Positions 33,103 through 41,185 of a stretch of 41,185 bases of DNA are shown piece after piece. Below the pieces are notes generated by a model. The model saw only the letters and a program-made list of their open reading frames with translations, was not told the origin of the DNA and made no database searches. Numbering within the stretch: the stretch's first letter is position 1; every line of letters begins with the position of its first letter. The position numbers and the translations under genes were made by a program. Source of the stretch: an uncultured Desulfomicrobium sp. (lineage in GTDB: Bacteria; Desulfobacterota; Desulfovibrionia; Desulfovibrionales; Desulfomicrobiaceae); assembly GCA_937872685.1 (NCBI GenBank), contig CALMTS010000104.1, positions 1 to 41,185 on the forward strand, read 5' to 3'.

Positions 33103-34473
33103 ATGAATACAAAGTTGGGATACGTACTTCTGGCTGCGGGAAAAGGGACGCGGATGCACTCGGACTCGCCCAAAGTGCTGCAGACCGTCCTGGGCAAGCC
33201 TCTGCTTGGTTATGTTTTTGATGCCTTGCGGCAGGTGCCGCCGAATATCGTCTGGACTGTTATCGGTTTCGGAGCCCAAGAGGTCAGATCGGTATTTTCA
33301 GGGCGTGATCTGCAATTTATTTTACAAGAAGAGCAGCTTGGTACCGGTCACGCTGTGTCTCTGGCCTGGCCGGAAGTGGAGGCAAGCGGCTTGTCCCATA
33401 TCTGTGTTCTGAACGGTGATACGCCCTACGTTCCCGTCGATGAGGTTGAGGCTCTGGCCTCGATGTGTGCAGAGGAAGGAGCGGCCATGGGCATGCTTAC
33501 CCTCGAACTTGAAAATCCCTTTGGGTATGGGCGGGTGATACGGTCGTCTGAGGGAACGGTTCTTCGGGTTGTCGAGGAAAAGGATTTTGACGCTGTGGAA
33601 CACGGAGGGGAGGTTCATGAGGTCAATTCCGGAGTATATGTCTTCGATGTGGGCCGTTGTTCGAATCTCTTGGCAAAAATTGATCGGGACAACGCACAGG
33701 GTGAGTTTTATCTGACTCAGATGATAAGCATTTGTTCTGAGGCGGGACTACCTATTGTAGGAATGCCGTTCGGCAATTCGGAGTTGCTCCGCGGTATCAA
33801 TTCCCCCATGGATTTGGTAAATTTTGAGGAAACCTTGCGGGACTGGATCGTTTCCTCGCATCTTCACGCTGGTGTGATCTTGCGAAATGCGAACTCGATT
33901 GTCATTGGCCCGGACGTGGAGATCGAACCGGGGGCCGAACTGGTGGGACCGTGCGAAGTTTACGGTTGTTCGAGGATTGAACGCGGGGCGAAGATCGCCT
34001 CACATTGCTGGATCAAGGACTCGATTCTTGGTTCTTGCCAAGTGAAATCCTTTTCTCATATTGAAGGATCGCGGGTCTGGGCAGGAGCCACGGTCGGCCC
34101 TTTTGCACGCTTGAGACCTGGTTCGGACATTGGTCAAAATGCCAGGATAGGCAATTTTGTCGAGGTCAAAAATACTGTTCTCCACGTCGGGGCCAAGGCA
34201 GGCCATCTGTCCTACCTGGGTGACAGCGAGATAGGCGCGGGCGCAAATATCGGTGCAGGAACCATTACCTGCAACTATGACGGAGTGCGCAAGCATCGTA
34301 CGGAAATCGGCGCGGGGGCCTTCATTGGCAGCAACACAGCCCTCGTCGCTCCAGTTGTTGTTGGCGAAGGCGCCCTTGTCGGCGCCGGATCAGTGGTTAC
34401 CAAGGATGTTCCGGACGGAGTTCTGTGTGTGGCACGTGCCCGGCAAACGAACATCGAGCGGAAGAAGCGATAA
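33103..34473 (+). CDS. glmU: Bifunctional N-acetylglucosamine-1-phosphate uridyltransferase / glucosamine-1-phosphate acetyltransferase
   Basis: 456 residues, the same length as the E. coli enzyme. It acetylates glucosamine-1-P and then makes UDP-GlcNAc, precursor of peptidoglycan and LPS. The N-terminal uridyltransferase has LAAGKGTRMHSDSPKVL (10-26), LGTGHA and VLNGDTPYV. The C-terminal left-handed beta-helix (about 250-450) shows repeated [LIV]-G-x4 hexapeptides, with the acetyltransferase His in KAGHLSYLGD and the CNYDG motif. The start at 33103 has GGAGG 6 nt upstream; the longer frame is not supported. Codon use here is visibly less G+C-biased than in the atp genes. Confidence 0.97.
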   Translation: MNTKLGYVLLAAGKGTRMHSDSPKVLQTVLGKPLLGYVFDALRQVPPNIVWTVIGFGAQEVRSVFSGRDLQFILQEEQLGTGHAVSLAWPEVEASGLSHICVLNGDTPYVPVDEVEALASMCAEEGAAMGMLTLELENPFGYGRVIRSSEGTVLRVVEEKDFDAVEHGGEVHEVNSGVYVFDVGRCSNLLAKIDRDNAQGEFYLTQMISICSEAGLPIVGMPFGNSELLRGINSPMDLVNFEETLRDWIVSSHLHAGVILRNANSIVIGPDVEIEPGAELVGPCEVYGCSRIERGAKIASHCWIKDSILGSCQVKSFSHIEGSRVWAGATVGPFARLRPGSDIGQNARIGNFVEVKNTVLHVGAKAGHLSYLGDSEIGAGANIGAGTITCNYDGVRKHRTEIGAGAFIGSNTALVAPVVVGEGALVGAGSVVTKDVPDGVLCVARARQTNIERKKR

Positions 34474-34499
34474 AAGACACCTTAATCCCAGGACATGAC

Positions 34500-34679
34500 A
34501 TGGATATTCTGAATCAACTCACGGACAAGATAACCCTTCTCCTGGAACGTCAGGATGCTTTGAAACTTGAGAATTCTCAATTAAAGGAAGAGCTTGAGAT
34601 GGAGCGTCAGAACAAGGAGGCTGTTCTGGCCAAGGTGGAAAATATCTTGAACAGGTTGCAAGAGGTTGATAGAAACTAG
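34500..34679 (+). CDS. Small ZapB-like coiled-coil protein
   Basis: 59 residues, all one predicted coiled coil: LTDKITLLLERQDALKLENS, then heavily charged heptads to the end. It resembles the short ZapB-type cell-division proteins in size and in a position directly before zapA, three nt apart. AGGA lies 6 nt before the ATG. Coiled coils are low-information sequences, so homology to ZapB is suggestive; the partnership with ZapA is inferred from adjacency. Confidence 0.75.
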   Translation: MDILNQLTDKITLLLERQDALKLENSQLKEELEMERQNKEAVLAKVENILNRLQEVDRN

Positions 34680-34682
34680 CTA

Positions 34683-34949
34683 ATGCCAGGATACAATTTG
34701 ACAGTGCTCGGCCTCGATCTTTCCTTCGCGGCCGACGTCCCGCCTGAGCGGATTCACCAGGCTGTAGAGTTTGTACACAAACGCTACAGCGAGCTTCAAG
34801 GGCGGGCCAACAGCATGAGCAAGGAGCGGCTCCTGACATATCTGGCACTCAGTCTGGCCGACGATTATTTACATGATCAAGGGAAGTTGACGCAGCTTGA
34901 AGGCAACCTGCAGCAACTTCTTTCGAAGATAGATAGTCCTGAAGAATAG
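34683..34949 (+). CDS. zapA: Cell division protein ZapA
   Basis: 88 residues. The N-terminal part (YNLTVLGLDLSFAADVPPERI) is the ZapA globular domain and the rest is the C-terminal helix (AVEFVHKRYSELQGRANSMSKERLLTYLALSLADDYL) that forms the dimeric or tetrameric coiled coil. ZapA crosslinks FtsZ protofilaments at the Z ring. It is followed directly by the 6S RNA, an arrangement well known from Gammaproteobacteria. Confidence 0.9.
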   Translation: MPGYNLTVLGLDLSFAADVPPERIHQAVEFVHKRYSELQGRANSMSKERLLTYLALSLADDYLHDQGKLTQLEGNLQQLLSKIDSPEE

Positions 34950-34950
34950 C

Positions 34951-35140
34951 AGACCAAAACCCTGGGGGGTCAGTGATTGGTGATGCGTTTTTGAGCCAAT
35001 AAAGCGCAATTAGGGTAGCTTACAACGGTCTTGTGTGCATGCTCCGGAACGCCGGAGAAGCCTTATGGGCTGTAGCCAACCCCCTCTTAACTTAAGAGGT
35101 TCAAAATGATTCCCAACACTGCCTTCCGGGGCTTTTAAAG
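34951..35140 (+). ncRNA. ssrS: 6S RNA, regulator of sigma-70 RNA polymerase
   Basis: No ORF here. The stretch has the sequence and shape of 6S RNA. The closing stem pairs CCCTGG (34960-34965) with CCGGGG (35126-35131), and CAGTG (34971-34975) with CACTG (35117-35121). The apical arm holds GCATGCTCCGG-AACG-CCGGAGAAGCCTTA (35037-35065), very close to the E. coli GCATGCTCGG...CCGAGAAGCCTTA block. The hairpin CCTCTTAA-C-TTAAGAGG (35083-35099) matches the one beside the central bubble. The genomic place, directly after zapA, also fits. 6S RNA mimics an open promoter and holds the housekeeping holoenzyme in stationary phase. The ends are estimates to about 10 nt; I see no convincing promoter or terminator. 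Confidence 0.9.
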
Positions 35141-35291
35141 AGTCTGTCCTCTCGAAAAGCCAGACCAGCCTTCCCTCCTTGCTGAGTTGAAGTTACACGC
35201 GCTGTCGTTCCCCGGGTCCGATTTCAGGACAGGAGCGGCAATTCATGGCCCTCGCGCAGGCATCTCAATATATTTCGCCAAGGAGTTTTTC

Positions 35292-36848
35292 ATGGCTGAC
35301 ATCATCATCACCGCATTTATTTGTATCGGAATCGGTGCAGTTGCGGGCTTTCTCTTCAAGAAATACATCACCGACAAAGAAATCGAAGACGCCCAGAAGT
35401 TGTCTGAGCGTATTCTCGACGAAGCCAAAAAGGACGCCCAGGCGCACAAGAAGGAAATTTTGCTCCAGGCGCAGGACGAGGTTTTCGCCCTGAAGAAGGA
35501 GATAGAGCAGGACGCCAAGGATCGGGAGCGGGAGATCAAGAAGAACGAGGCCAGGTTGCAAGCCAAGGAAGAGCGGCTGGAAAAGAAAGTGGAGTCTCTG
35601 GCTCTCAAGGAAAGTGAACTGGTCAGTCTGGAGAAGAAAGTTGCCAAGCAGGAGCGGGCGGTCGAGGAGAAGGAGGAGGGACTGCAGGAATTGGTCGCCC
35701 AGCAGCAGGCCCGACTTGAGGAGATTTCCGGCCTGACGGCTGAAGAGGCCCGCGCCCGGCTCATGCAGGAGATCGAAAGCAAGGCCCGGCATGAGGCTGC
35801 GAAGATGGTCCGGGTCATCGAGGTCGAAGCACAGGAAACGGCGCACCGGAAGGCCCAGATGATCATCGCGAGCGCTGTGCAGCGCTACGCTGGAGACTAT
35901 GTTTCTGAGCATACGGTCAGTTCCGTCGAGCTGCCCAGTGAAGATATGAAGGGGCGCATCATCGGCCGTGAAGGACGCAACATCCGCGCCATAGAGGCCG
36001 CCACGGGAGTAGACCTTATCATTGACGATACGCCCGAGACGGTCATCCTTTCGGCCTACAATCCCCTGCGCCGCGAGGTGGCGAAACGTTCGTTGGAACG
36101 CCTCATCAGCGACGGACGAATTCATCCCGCCCGGATCGAGGACATCGTGAAGAAGGTCGAGAAAGAAATGGACGTGCAGATTCGCGAGATCGGCGAACAG
36201 GCCACCTTCGACCTGGGCGTGCACGGCATCCATCCGGAGATCGTTCGTCTGCTCGGCCAACTCCGATTCCGTACGAGTTTTACCCAGAACGTTCTGCAGC
36301 ATTCCCTCGAGGTTGCCTTTCTCTGCGGGATCATGGCCGCCGAGCTCGGGCTGGATATCAAGAAGGCCAAGCGTGCCGGTCTGCTTCATGACCTGGGCAA
36401 GGCCGTTGACCATGAAGTTGAGGGTCCTCATGCCATCATCGGCGCCGATTTGGCCAAGAAATACAACGAATCCAGCGAAATTGTGCACGCCATTGCGGCG
36501 CACCACGAGGATGTGCCCCCCAAATCCGTCTATGCGGTGCTGGTCCAGGCCGCCGACAGCCTGTCCGGCGCGCGTCCCGGCGCCCGCAAGGAACTCTTGG
36601 AAAGCTACGTCAAGCGTCTGGAGGAGTTGGAAGGAATCGCCACGGGCTTCAACGGCGTAAGCAGGGCCTTTGCCATCCAGGCCGGCCGCGAGGTGCGTGT
36701 CATGGTGGATTGCGATTCGGTCAACGACGATCAGATTTACATGTTGAGCAAAGATATTGCCAAGCAGATCGAAGAGAAGATGACGTACCCAGGGCAGATC
36801 AGGGTCACGGTCATTCGCGAGAAGAGGGCCGTAGGCATTGCCAAGTAG
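35292..36848 (+). CDS. rny: Ribonuclease Y
   Basis: 518 residues, the normal length. N-terminal membrane anchor (about 3-20), long coiled coil (about 25-205), KH domain (DMKGRIIGREGRNIRAIEAATGVDLIIDDTP, about 218-250) and an HD phosphodiesterase domain with HSLEVA and LLHDLGKAVDHE. It is a membrane-bound endoribonuclease that starts mRNA decay, best known in Firmicutes. AAGGAG 7 nt before the ATG fixes the start; the longer frame covers the intergenic leader. The 150 nt between 6S RNA and rny hold no clear promoter, so rny may be read through from upstream. Confidence 0.97.
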   Translation: MADIIITAFICIGIGAVAGFLFKKYITDKEIEDAQKLSERILDEAKKDAQAHKKEILLQAQDEVFALKKEIEQDAKDREREIKKNEARLQAKEERLEKKVESLALKESELVSLEKKVAKQERAVEEKEEGLQELVAQQQARLEEISGLTAEEARARLMQEIESKARHEAAKMVRVIEVEAQETAHRKAQMIIASAVQRYAGDYVSEHTVSSVELPSEDMKGRIIGREGRNIRAIEAATGVDLIIDDTPETVILSAYNPLRREVAKRSLERLISDGRIHPARIEDIVKKVEKEMDVQIREIGEQATFDLGVHGIHPEIVRLLGQLRFRTSFTQNVLQHSLEVAFLCGIMAAELGLDIKKAKRAGLLHDLGKAVDHEVEGPHAIIGADLAKKYNESSEIVHAIAAHHEDVPPKSVYAVLVQAADSLSGARPGARKELLESYVKRLEELEGIATGFNGVSRAFAIQAGREVRVMVDCDSVNDDQIYMLSKDIAKQIEEKMTYPGQIRVTVIREKRAVGIAK

Positions 36849-37644
36849 CTCCTTTTTACGGCTTCTCTTTCTGGGCGATATCGTAGGCAGGGCAGGGCGG
36901 CAGATGGTGAAAGACCATCTGCCGCGTTTGCGTCGTGAGTTGGGGCTGAACGCGGTGCTCGCCAATGGCGAGAACGCGTCGGGTGGTCTTGGGCTTTCGG
37001 CCAAAAGCGCCATGGAGTTGCGCCGCATCGGGATCGATGTCGTGACCACCGGCAACCACATATGGAAGTATCCAGACATACGTCCGGTTCTGGCTTCGGA
37101 ACCATGGATTCTGCGTCCGGCCAATTTTCCGGACCAGGCTCCGGGGCGTGGGGCAGGTGTGTACTCTCTGGGCGAGGGATTCCCCGAACTTGCTGTCATC
37201 AATCTGCAGGGGCGGACGTTCATGGAGCCGATCGACTGCCCTTTCGCTGCTGCCCGGCGGTTGCTCGGTACGATCCCGGAAGGCGCAGTCATCGTGGTGG
37301 ACATGCATGCTGAGGCGACCTCCGAGAAACGGGCCATGGCACATCTGCTGCGCGGCCGGGTACATGCCGTAGTAGGCACGCACACGCACGTGCAAACCAA
37401 CGACGCCCGTGTGCTTGACGGGATCACGGGATATATTTCCGATCTCGGGATGTGCGGGCCTGAGGACTCCTGCCTTGGCATGGACAACGACATCATCCTG
37501 CAGAGATTTCAGACCTGCCTGCCCCACCGCTTCGAGCTGTCCAAAGGGGCCTGCATGCTCAATGGGGCTTTGATTGAAATGGACCAGGGAAAGTGCATAA
37601 GCATTGTTCCCTGGCAATACAGGGAACATAAGGAACAGTCATGA
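36838..37644 (+). CDS. ymdB: YmdB-family metallophosphoesterase (TIGR00282)
   Basis: 268 residues. Dimetal phosphoesterase motifs: [10 protein letters not shown] (12-21), [31 protein letters not shown] and [11 protein letters not shown]. Known B. subtilis YmdB hydrolyses 2',3'-cAMP and affects RNase Y-dependent mRNA decay, and lies next to rny there too. The start is TTG, overlapping rny by 11 nt; no ATG or GTG lies before the conserved RLLFLGD. Its stop overlaps the tyrS ATG (ATGA). Confidence 0.93.
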   Translation: MPSSSFLRLLFLGDIVGRAGRQMVKDHLPRLRRELGLNAVLANGENASGGLGLSAKSAMELRRIGIDVVTTGNHIWKYPDIRPVLASEPWILRPANFPDQAPGRGAGVYSLGEGFPELAVINLQGRTFMEPIDCPFAAARRLLGTIPEGAVIVVDMHAEATSEKRAMAHLLRGRVHAVVGTHTHVQTNDARVLDGITGYISDLGMCGPEDSCLGMDNDIILQRFQTCLPHRFELSKGACMLNGALIEMDQGKCISIVPWQYREHKEQS

Positions 37645-38837
37645 CAGACACAGAGTTGGCACGCCAGCTGGAGCAGATTCGGCGCGGAAGCGTGGAGATC
37701 ATCAATGAAGAGGAACTGGTAGCGAAGCTGCGCCGCGATACGCCCCTGCGCGTCAAAGCGGGGTTTGACCCTACTGCCCCGGACCTGCACTTGGGACACA
37801 CCGTCCTCATCCAGAAGCTCAAGCATTTTCAGGATCTCGGTCACCAAGTCATCTTCCTGATCGGTGATTTCACAGGCATGATCGGCGACCCTTCGGGCAA
37901 GTCCGAGACGCGCAAGACTCTGACCCGTGAGGAAGTGCTGCGCAACGCCGAGTCCTACAAGAAGCAGATTTTCAAGATCCTCGATCCCCAGCGTACCGAG
38001 ATCGCCTTCAACTCCACCTGGATGGACGCCTTTACCGCGGCGGACTTCATAGGCCTGTGCTCCCGCTACACCGTGGCGCGCATGCTTGAGCGCGACGATT
38101 TCGAGAAGCGTTTCAAGGGAAACCAGCCCATATCCATTCATGAATTTCTCTACCCCCTCGTTCAGGGCTATGACTCGGTGGCCCTGCGCGCCGATGTGGA
38201 GCTTGGCGGCACGGACCAGAAGTTCAACCTGCTCATGGGCCGCCATCTTCAGCGCGAGCACGGACAGGCATCCCAAATCGTGCTGACCATGCCCATCCTG
38301 GAAGGACTCGACGGGGTCCAGAAGATGAGCAAATCCCTTGGCAATTACATCGGCATCGATGAGGCCCCGGGCGACATGTTCGGCAAGGTCATGTCCATTT
38401 CCGACGACCTCATGTGGCGCTATTACGAACTCCTTTCGGATCGTTCCCTGGACGATATCCGGGCCCTGCGTGCCCAGGTCCTGGACGGATCTCTGCACCC
38501 CAAGACCGCCAAGGAAGACCTGGCCGAGGAGATCACGAGGCGATTCCACGGTTCCGAGGCTGGGGCCGCGGCACGGGACGGTTTTAACGCGGTATTCGCC
38601 AAGCAAGGCATCCCTGAAGACATAGAGGTCTTTTCCGCGTCGGCCGGAGCGGTGCTGGTTGATGTGCTGAGCGAGAGCGGAGTCTGCTCGTCCAAGGGCG
38701 ATGCCAGGCGCATGTGCAAGCAGAACGCCGTGACCATCGATGGCCAAAAGGAGGATGACGCCTCCTTCGCCTTTGCGCCAGGCGAGTATGTCCTCAAGGT
38801 CGGCAAGAAGCGCTTTCTCAAGGTCGTCGTGGAGTAG
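37641..38837 (+). CDS. tyrS: Tyrosyl-tRNA synthetase
   Basis: 398 residues, class I. HIGH-type motif HLGH (50-53) in [13 protein letters not shown], the tyrosine-binding region [21 protein letters not shown] (176-196), and KMSKS (228-232). The C-terminal S4 RNA-binding domain spans about 330-398. The [11 protein letters not shown] form marks the TyrS2/TyrZ-like clade common in Deltaproteobacteria. ATG overlaps the ymdB stop by 4 nt, so it is coupled to rny-ymdB. Confidence 0.97.
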   Translation: MTDTELARQLEQIRRGSVEIINEEELVAKLRRDTPLRVKAGFDPTAPDLHLGHTVLIQKLKHFQDLGHQVIFLIGDFTGMIGDPSGKSETRKTLTREEVLRNAESYKKQIFKILDPQRTEIAFNSTWMDAFTAADFIGLCSRYTVARMLERDDFEKRFKGNQPISIHEFLYPLVQGYDSVALRADVELGGTDQKFNLLMGRHLQREHGQASQIVLTMPILEGLDGVQKMSKSLGNYIGIDEAPGDMFGKVMSISDDLMWRYYELLSDRSLDDIRALRAQVLDGSLHPKTAKEDLAEEITRRFHGSEAGAAARDGFNAVFAKQGIPEDIEVFSASAGAVLVDVLSESGVCSSKGDARRMCKQNAVTIDGQKEDDASFAFAPGEYVLKVGKKRFLKVVVE

Positions 38838-38845
38838 GGGGGAGT

Positions 38846-39700
38846 ATGTGGCGTAAGACCGTGCTCTTGGCGCGGATGGTCAAGATCGAGCATTCGATCT
38901 TCGCATTGCCGTTCGCGTACCTCGGAATGCTCTGGGCCGCGGACGGCTGGCCCGGATGGAAGGTGTTTCTGGCGTTGACCGCGGCCATGGTTGCCGTTCG
39001 ATCCTTCGCCATGGCGGTGAATCGTTTGGCGGACCTGCCCATGGACGCCAAAAACCCCCGCACGCGGAACCGGCCGTTGGTTACCGGCGAGATCGGGATT
39101 TTCGAGACGCGGATTTTTATCGCCGCCAGCGCCGTGATCTTTGTCGGTGCCTGCTGGCTGCTCAACCCCCTTTGCCTCGCCCTTTCCCCTGTGGCGCTGG
39201 TCTGGTCCGGCCTGTACAGCTTTACCAAGCGGTTCACCTCCCTCTGTCACTTCGTTCTTGGTTCGGTGCTGGGCCTGGCTCCGCTGGCCGGATGGTTTGC
39301 GGTTTCTCCCCACGTGGAACTGACCCCCGTGCTCCTGGGCCTGGGGGTGACGTTTTGGGTTGGGGGCTTTGATATCCTTTATGCATGCCAGGATGTTGAG
39401 TTCGACCGGAGCGAGGGCCTGAATTCCCTGCCGGCACGCCTGGGTGTGGGGCCCGCTTTGGCTCTTTCAACGTTCAGCCATGTGGTCACGAGCCTGTTCT
39501 TTCTTCTGGCCGGCTGGGCTTCCGGGGCAGGGTTCATCTACGCAGGCGCTTGTCTGGCAGTGGCCTTGATCCTGCTCTTGGAGCATCGCCTTATTTCTGA
39601 ACAGGACATGAGCAGGGTCAATCTGGCGTTTTTTACCATTAACGGTTGTGTTGCAGTTTTCCTTTTTGCAGGTGCGGTCCTCGATACCGTGCTTGCGTAA
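38846..39700 (+). CDS. UbiA-family prenyltransferase, probable menaquinone-pathway enzyme
   Basis: 284 residues with eight or nine membrane helices. The first Asp-rich motif N-R-L-A-D-L-P-M-D (N59, D63, D67) with following RTRNRPL and the second D-x3-D (CQDVEFDRSEG, about 182-192) bind the Mg-prenyl diphosphate. The enzyme attaches a polyprenyl chain to an aromatic acid. In bacteria using the futalosine route this is MqnP, and 4-hydroxybenzoate prenyltransferase (UbiA) is the other common label; I cannot choose by sequence. It begins 8 nt after tyrS, with GGGGGAG just upstream. Confidence 0.9.
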   Translation: MWRKTVLLARMVKIEHSIFALPFAYLGMLWAADGWPGWKVFLALTAAMVAVRSFAMAVNRLADLPMDAKNPRTRNRPLVTGEIGIFETRIFIAASAVIFVGACWLLNPLCLALSPVALVWSGLYSFTKRFTSLCHFVLGSVLGLAPLAGWFAVSPHVELTPVLLGLGVTFWVGGFDILYACQDVEFDRSEGLNSLPARLGVGPALALSTFSHVVTSLFFLLAGWASGAGFIYAGACLAVALILLLEHRLISEQDMSRVNLAFFTINGCVAVFLFAGAVLDTVLA

Positions 39701-39723
39701 TTCAGTCCTTGAGGGAGCATCCC

Positions 39724-41172
39724 ATGCGTGAATCCAATATTTTCCCCTCCTATCGCGGAGAAATGGAATATGTCTGCCTCGGCTGCCAAGCCAGGTATCC
39801 CATCGACGAACTTCACTACACCTGTCCGCAGTGCAAGGGCGTCTTCCTGCTCGAGGATACCCGCTTCGGTGAGTTGGAAAAGACCTCCGGCCAGGCATGG
39901 CGCGACCTCTTCGACCAGCGTGCCGCAACCAAGAACCCGGCCCTGCGCGGCATTTTTCGGTTCTATGAACTCATGGCTCCCGTGGTTGGCGAAGAGGACA
40001 TCGTGTATCTAGGCGAGGGCAATACGCCTGTGACCCGTTCTTCACCTGCCCTTGAGCGCCTTGTCGGCCAGCCCATGGCCTTCAAGAACGACGGGCAGAA
40101 CCCCTCGGCATCCTTCAAGGACCGTGGCATGGCCTGCGCATTTTCCTATCTGCGGCATCTCGTGGCCAGACATGGGTGGGACAACGTCCTGACCATCTGT
40201 GCATCCACCGGAGACACCTCGGCCGCAGCCGCCCTCTATGCCGCCTATGTCGGCGCCCCTTTGACTTCCGTGGTGCTGTTGCCCAAAGGGAAGGTCACTG
40301 CCCAGCAGCTGTCCCAACCTCTGGGAAGCGGTGCGAAAGTGCTGGAGATTCCCGGAGTCTTCGATGACTGCATGAAGGTCGTGGAGTATCTGGCAGACCA
40401 CTACAGGGTGGCCCTGCTCAATTCCAAAAACGCCTGGCGTATCCTGGGTCAGGAGAGCTACGCTTTCGAGGTGGCCCAGTGGTATGATTGGGATATGCGC
40501 GGCAAGGCCGTGTTCGTGCCCATCGGCAACGCCGGAAACATCACGGCCATCATGGGCGGCTTTCTCAAGCTTTTGCGCCTGGGTATCATCGACGTTCTGC
40601 CGCGCATTTTCGGTGTGCAGTCCGAGCACGCCGACCCGGTTTTCCGATACTATGCACAGGAAGAGGGGCATCGTCGTTACGAAGCCGTAAAGGTCCGTCC
40701 CTCCGTTGCCCAGGCGGCCATGATCGGCAATCCCGTGTCCTTTCCGCGAGTGGCGTTCTTCGCGGATAAATACGTCAGCCTGGGCGGTTCCTTCCAGGTC
40801 GTGCAGGTCAGCGAACAGCGCATCATCGAATCCATGCTTCTGGCCAACCGTCACGGGCACATTGCCTGCACGCAGGGAGGAGAATGCCTGGCCGGTCTGC
40901 TCAAGGCGCGGGAACAGGGGCTGATGGAAAAGGACGAGCTCGCAGTGCTCGACGCTACGGCCCATGCCCTCAAGTTCTCGGGGTTCCAGGACATGTACTA
41001 CCAGAATTCCTTCGGGCCTGAATACGGCATCACCCCTGATGAGGCCCTGGCCAACGCTCCTCGCCTGGTCATCGGCCAGGACGACAAGGATCGCCTTTCG
41101 GAGGAAGCTTTCACGGTCCAGGCTGCTCACAATGTGGTCAGCATACTGGGCTTGAATCGCAAAGAGGGGTAG
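39724..41172 (+). CDS. thrC: Threonine synthase
   Basis: 482 residues. A PLP enzyme that converts O-phosphohomoserine to threonine. PLP Lys132 lies in SASFKDRGM, with substrate loops GEGNTPVTRS and CASTGDTSAAAALYAAY, and the phosphate cup near IPIGNAGNITAIMGG. It has an N-terminal zinc ribbon C-x2-C-x12-C-x2-C (C18, C21, C34, C37), seen in one threonine synthase class. GAGGGAG 7 nt before the ATG fixes the start; a longer frame over ubiA is rejected. It follows the prenyltransferase by 23 nt. The last 13 nt of the window hold nothing. Confidence 0.95.
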   Translation: MRESNIFPSYRGEMEYVCLGCQARYPIDELHYTCPQCKGVFLLEDTRFGELEKTSGQAWRDLFDQRAATKNPALRGIFRFYELMAPVVGEEDIVYLGEGNTPVTRSSPALERLVGQPMAFKNDGQNPSASFKDRGMACAFSYLRHLVARHGWDNVLTICASTGDTSAAAALYAAYVGAPLTSVVLLPKGKVTAQQLSQPLGSGAKVLEIPGVFDDCMKVVEYLADHYRVALLNSKNAWRILGQESYAFEVAQWYDWDMRGKAVFVPIGNAGNITAIMGGFLKLLRLGIIDVLPRIFGVQSEHADPVFRYYAQEEGHRRYEAVKVRPSVAQAAMIGNPVSFPRVAFFADKYVSLGGSFQVVQVSEQRIIESMLLANRHGHIACTQGGECLAGLLKAREQGLMEKDELAVLDATAHALKFSGFQDMYYQNSFGPEYGITPDEALANAPRLVIGQDDKDRLSEEAFTVQAAHNVVSILGLNRKEG

Positions 41173-41185
41173 GAGAAAGGTTCGT

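Noticed and set aside
33103-34949. Lower G+C and different codon use of glmU-zapA as a transferred island
   Set aside because: Gene order fits Desulfovibrionales core genome, no mobile element flanks it, and the contrast is mainly with the highly biased atp genes.
35265-37496. A 743-codon minus-strand frame opposite rny and ymdB
   Set aside because: Antisense shadow of high-G+C genes with no domain; both plus-strand proteins show complete family motifs.

Overview
The window looks like core chromosome of a high-G+C Desulfovibrionales (Desulfovibrio/Desulfomicrobium-like) deltaproteobacterium. This is inferred from gene content and order only: an ATP synthase operon with two b-type subunits and no a or c gene, then glmU, a ZapB-like gene, zapA, 6S RNA, rny, ymdB and tyrS, together with a TrmI-type tRNA methyltransferase and a short RNase E/G. 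There is no insertion sequence, prophage, CRISPR array, tRNA or rRNA gene. Coding density is very high, and stop/start overlaps of the ATGA or TGATG type are frequent.

Layout. 1-1199 (minus): a DmeF-type Co/Ni efflux gene and a MarR-family regulator, overlapping by 8 nt, with two TTGA-N3-TCAA inverted repeats in the promoter region. 1306-2899 (plus): a CDP-alcohol phosphatidyltransferase, a small unknown protein, and a TrpF-like barrel without the usual catalytic Cys. 2916-6515 (minus): a four-gene group of a hotdog thioesterase, an exported isochorismatase-fold protein, a three-PAS protein with a ruined histidine-kinase H-box, and a rhodanese-YceI fusion. Three of these four lack the residue expected for catalysis or phosphorylation. 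6698-8459: minCDE, closed by a strong hairpin, followed by a GNAT acetyltransferase. 9289-13539 (minus): mutM, a ChaN-PDZ lipoprotein and a PaaK-like CoA ligase in a coupled operon, behind trmI, which has its own terminator.

13816-19131 (plus): rng, queH, hemW and a DEAD-box helicase with a long basic disordered tail. RNase G is preceded by a structured leader that may be autoregulatory. 19351-21123: a PilZ protein converging on ogt and a YhcC-type radical SAM gene. 21314-26750: the complete elongasome operon mreB-mreC-mreD-mrdA-rodA. 27002-32884: atpF'-atpF-atpH-atpA-atpG-atpD-atpC, with a promoter in front and a textbook terminator behind. 33103-41172: glmU, a ZapB-like gene, zapA, 6S RNA, rny, ymdB, tyrS, a UbiA-family prenyltransferase and thrC.

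Functionally the window joins cell shape and division (Min, Mre/Rod, ZapA, GlmU), energy (F1Fo), RNA metabolism (RNase G, RNase Y, helicase, 6S RNA, TrmI, QueH) and metal efflux. No clearly new defence or mobile system is visible. The best candidates for new biology are the group of catalytically altered proteins at 2.2-6.5 kb and the RNase G leader with the helicase of its operon.
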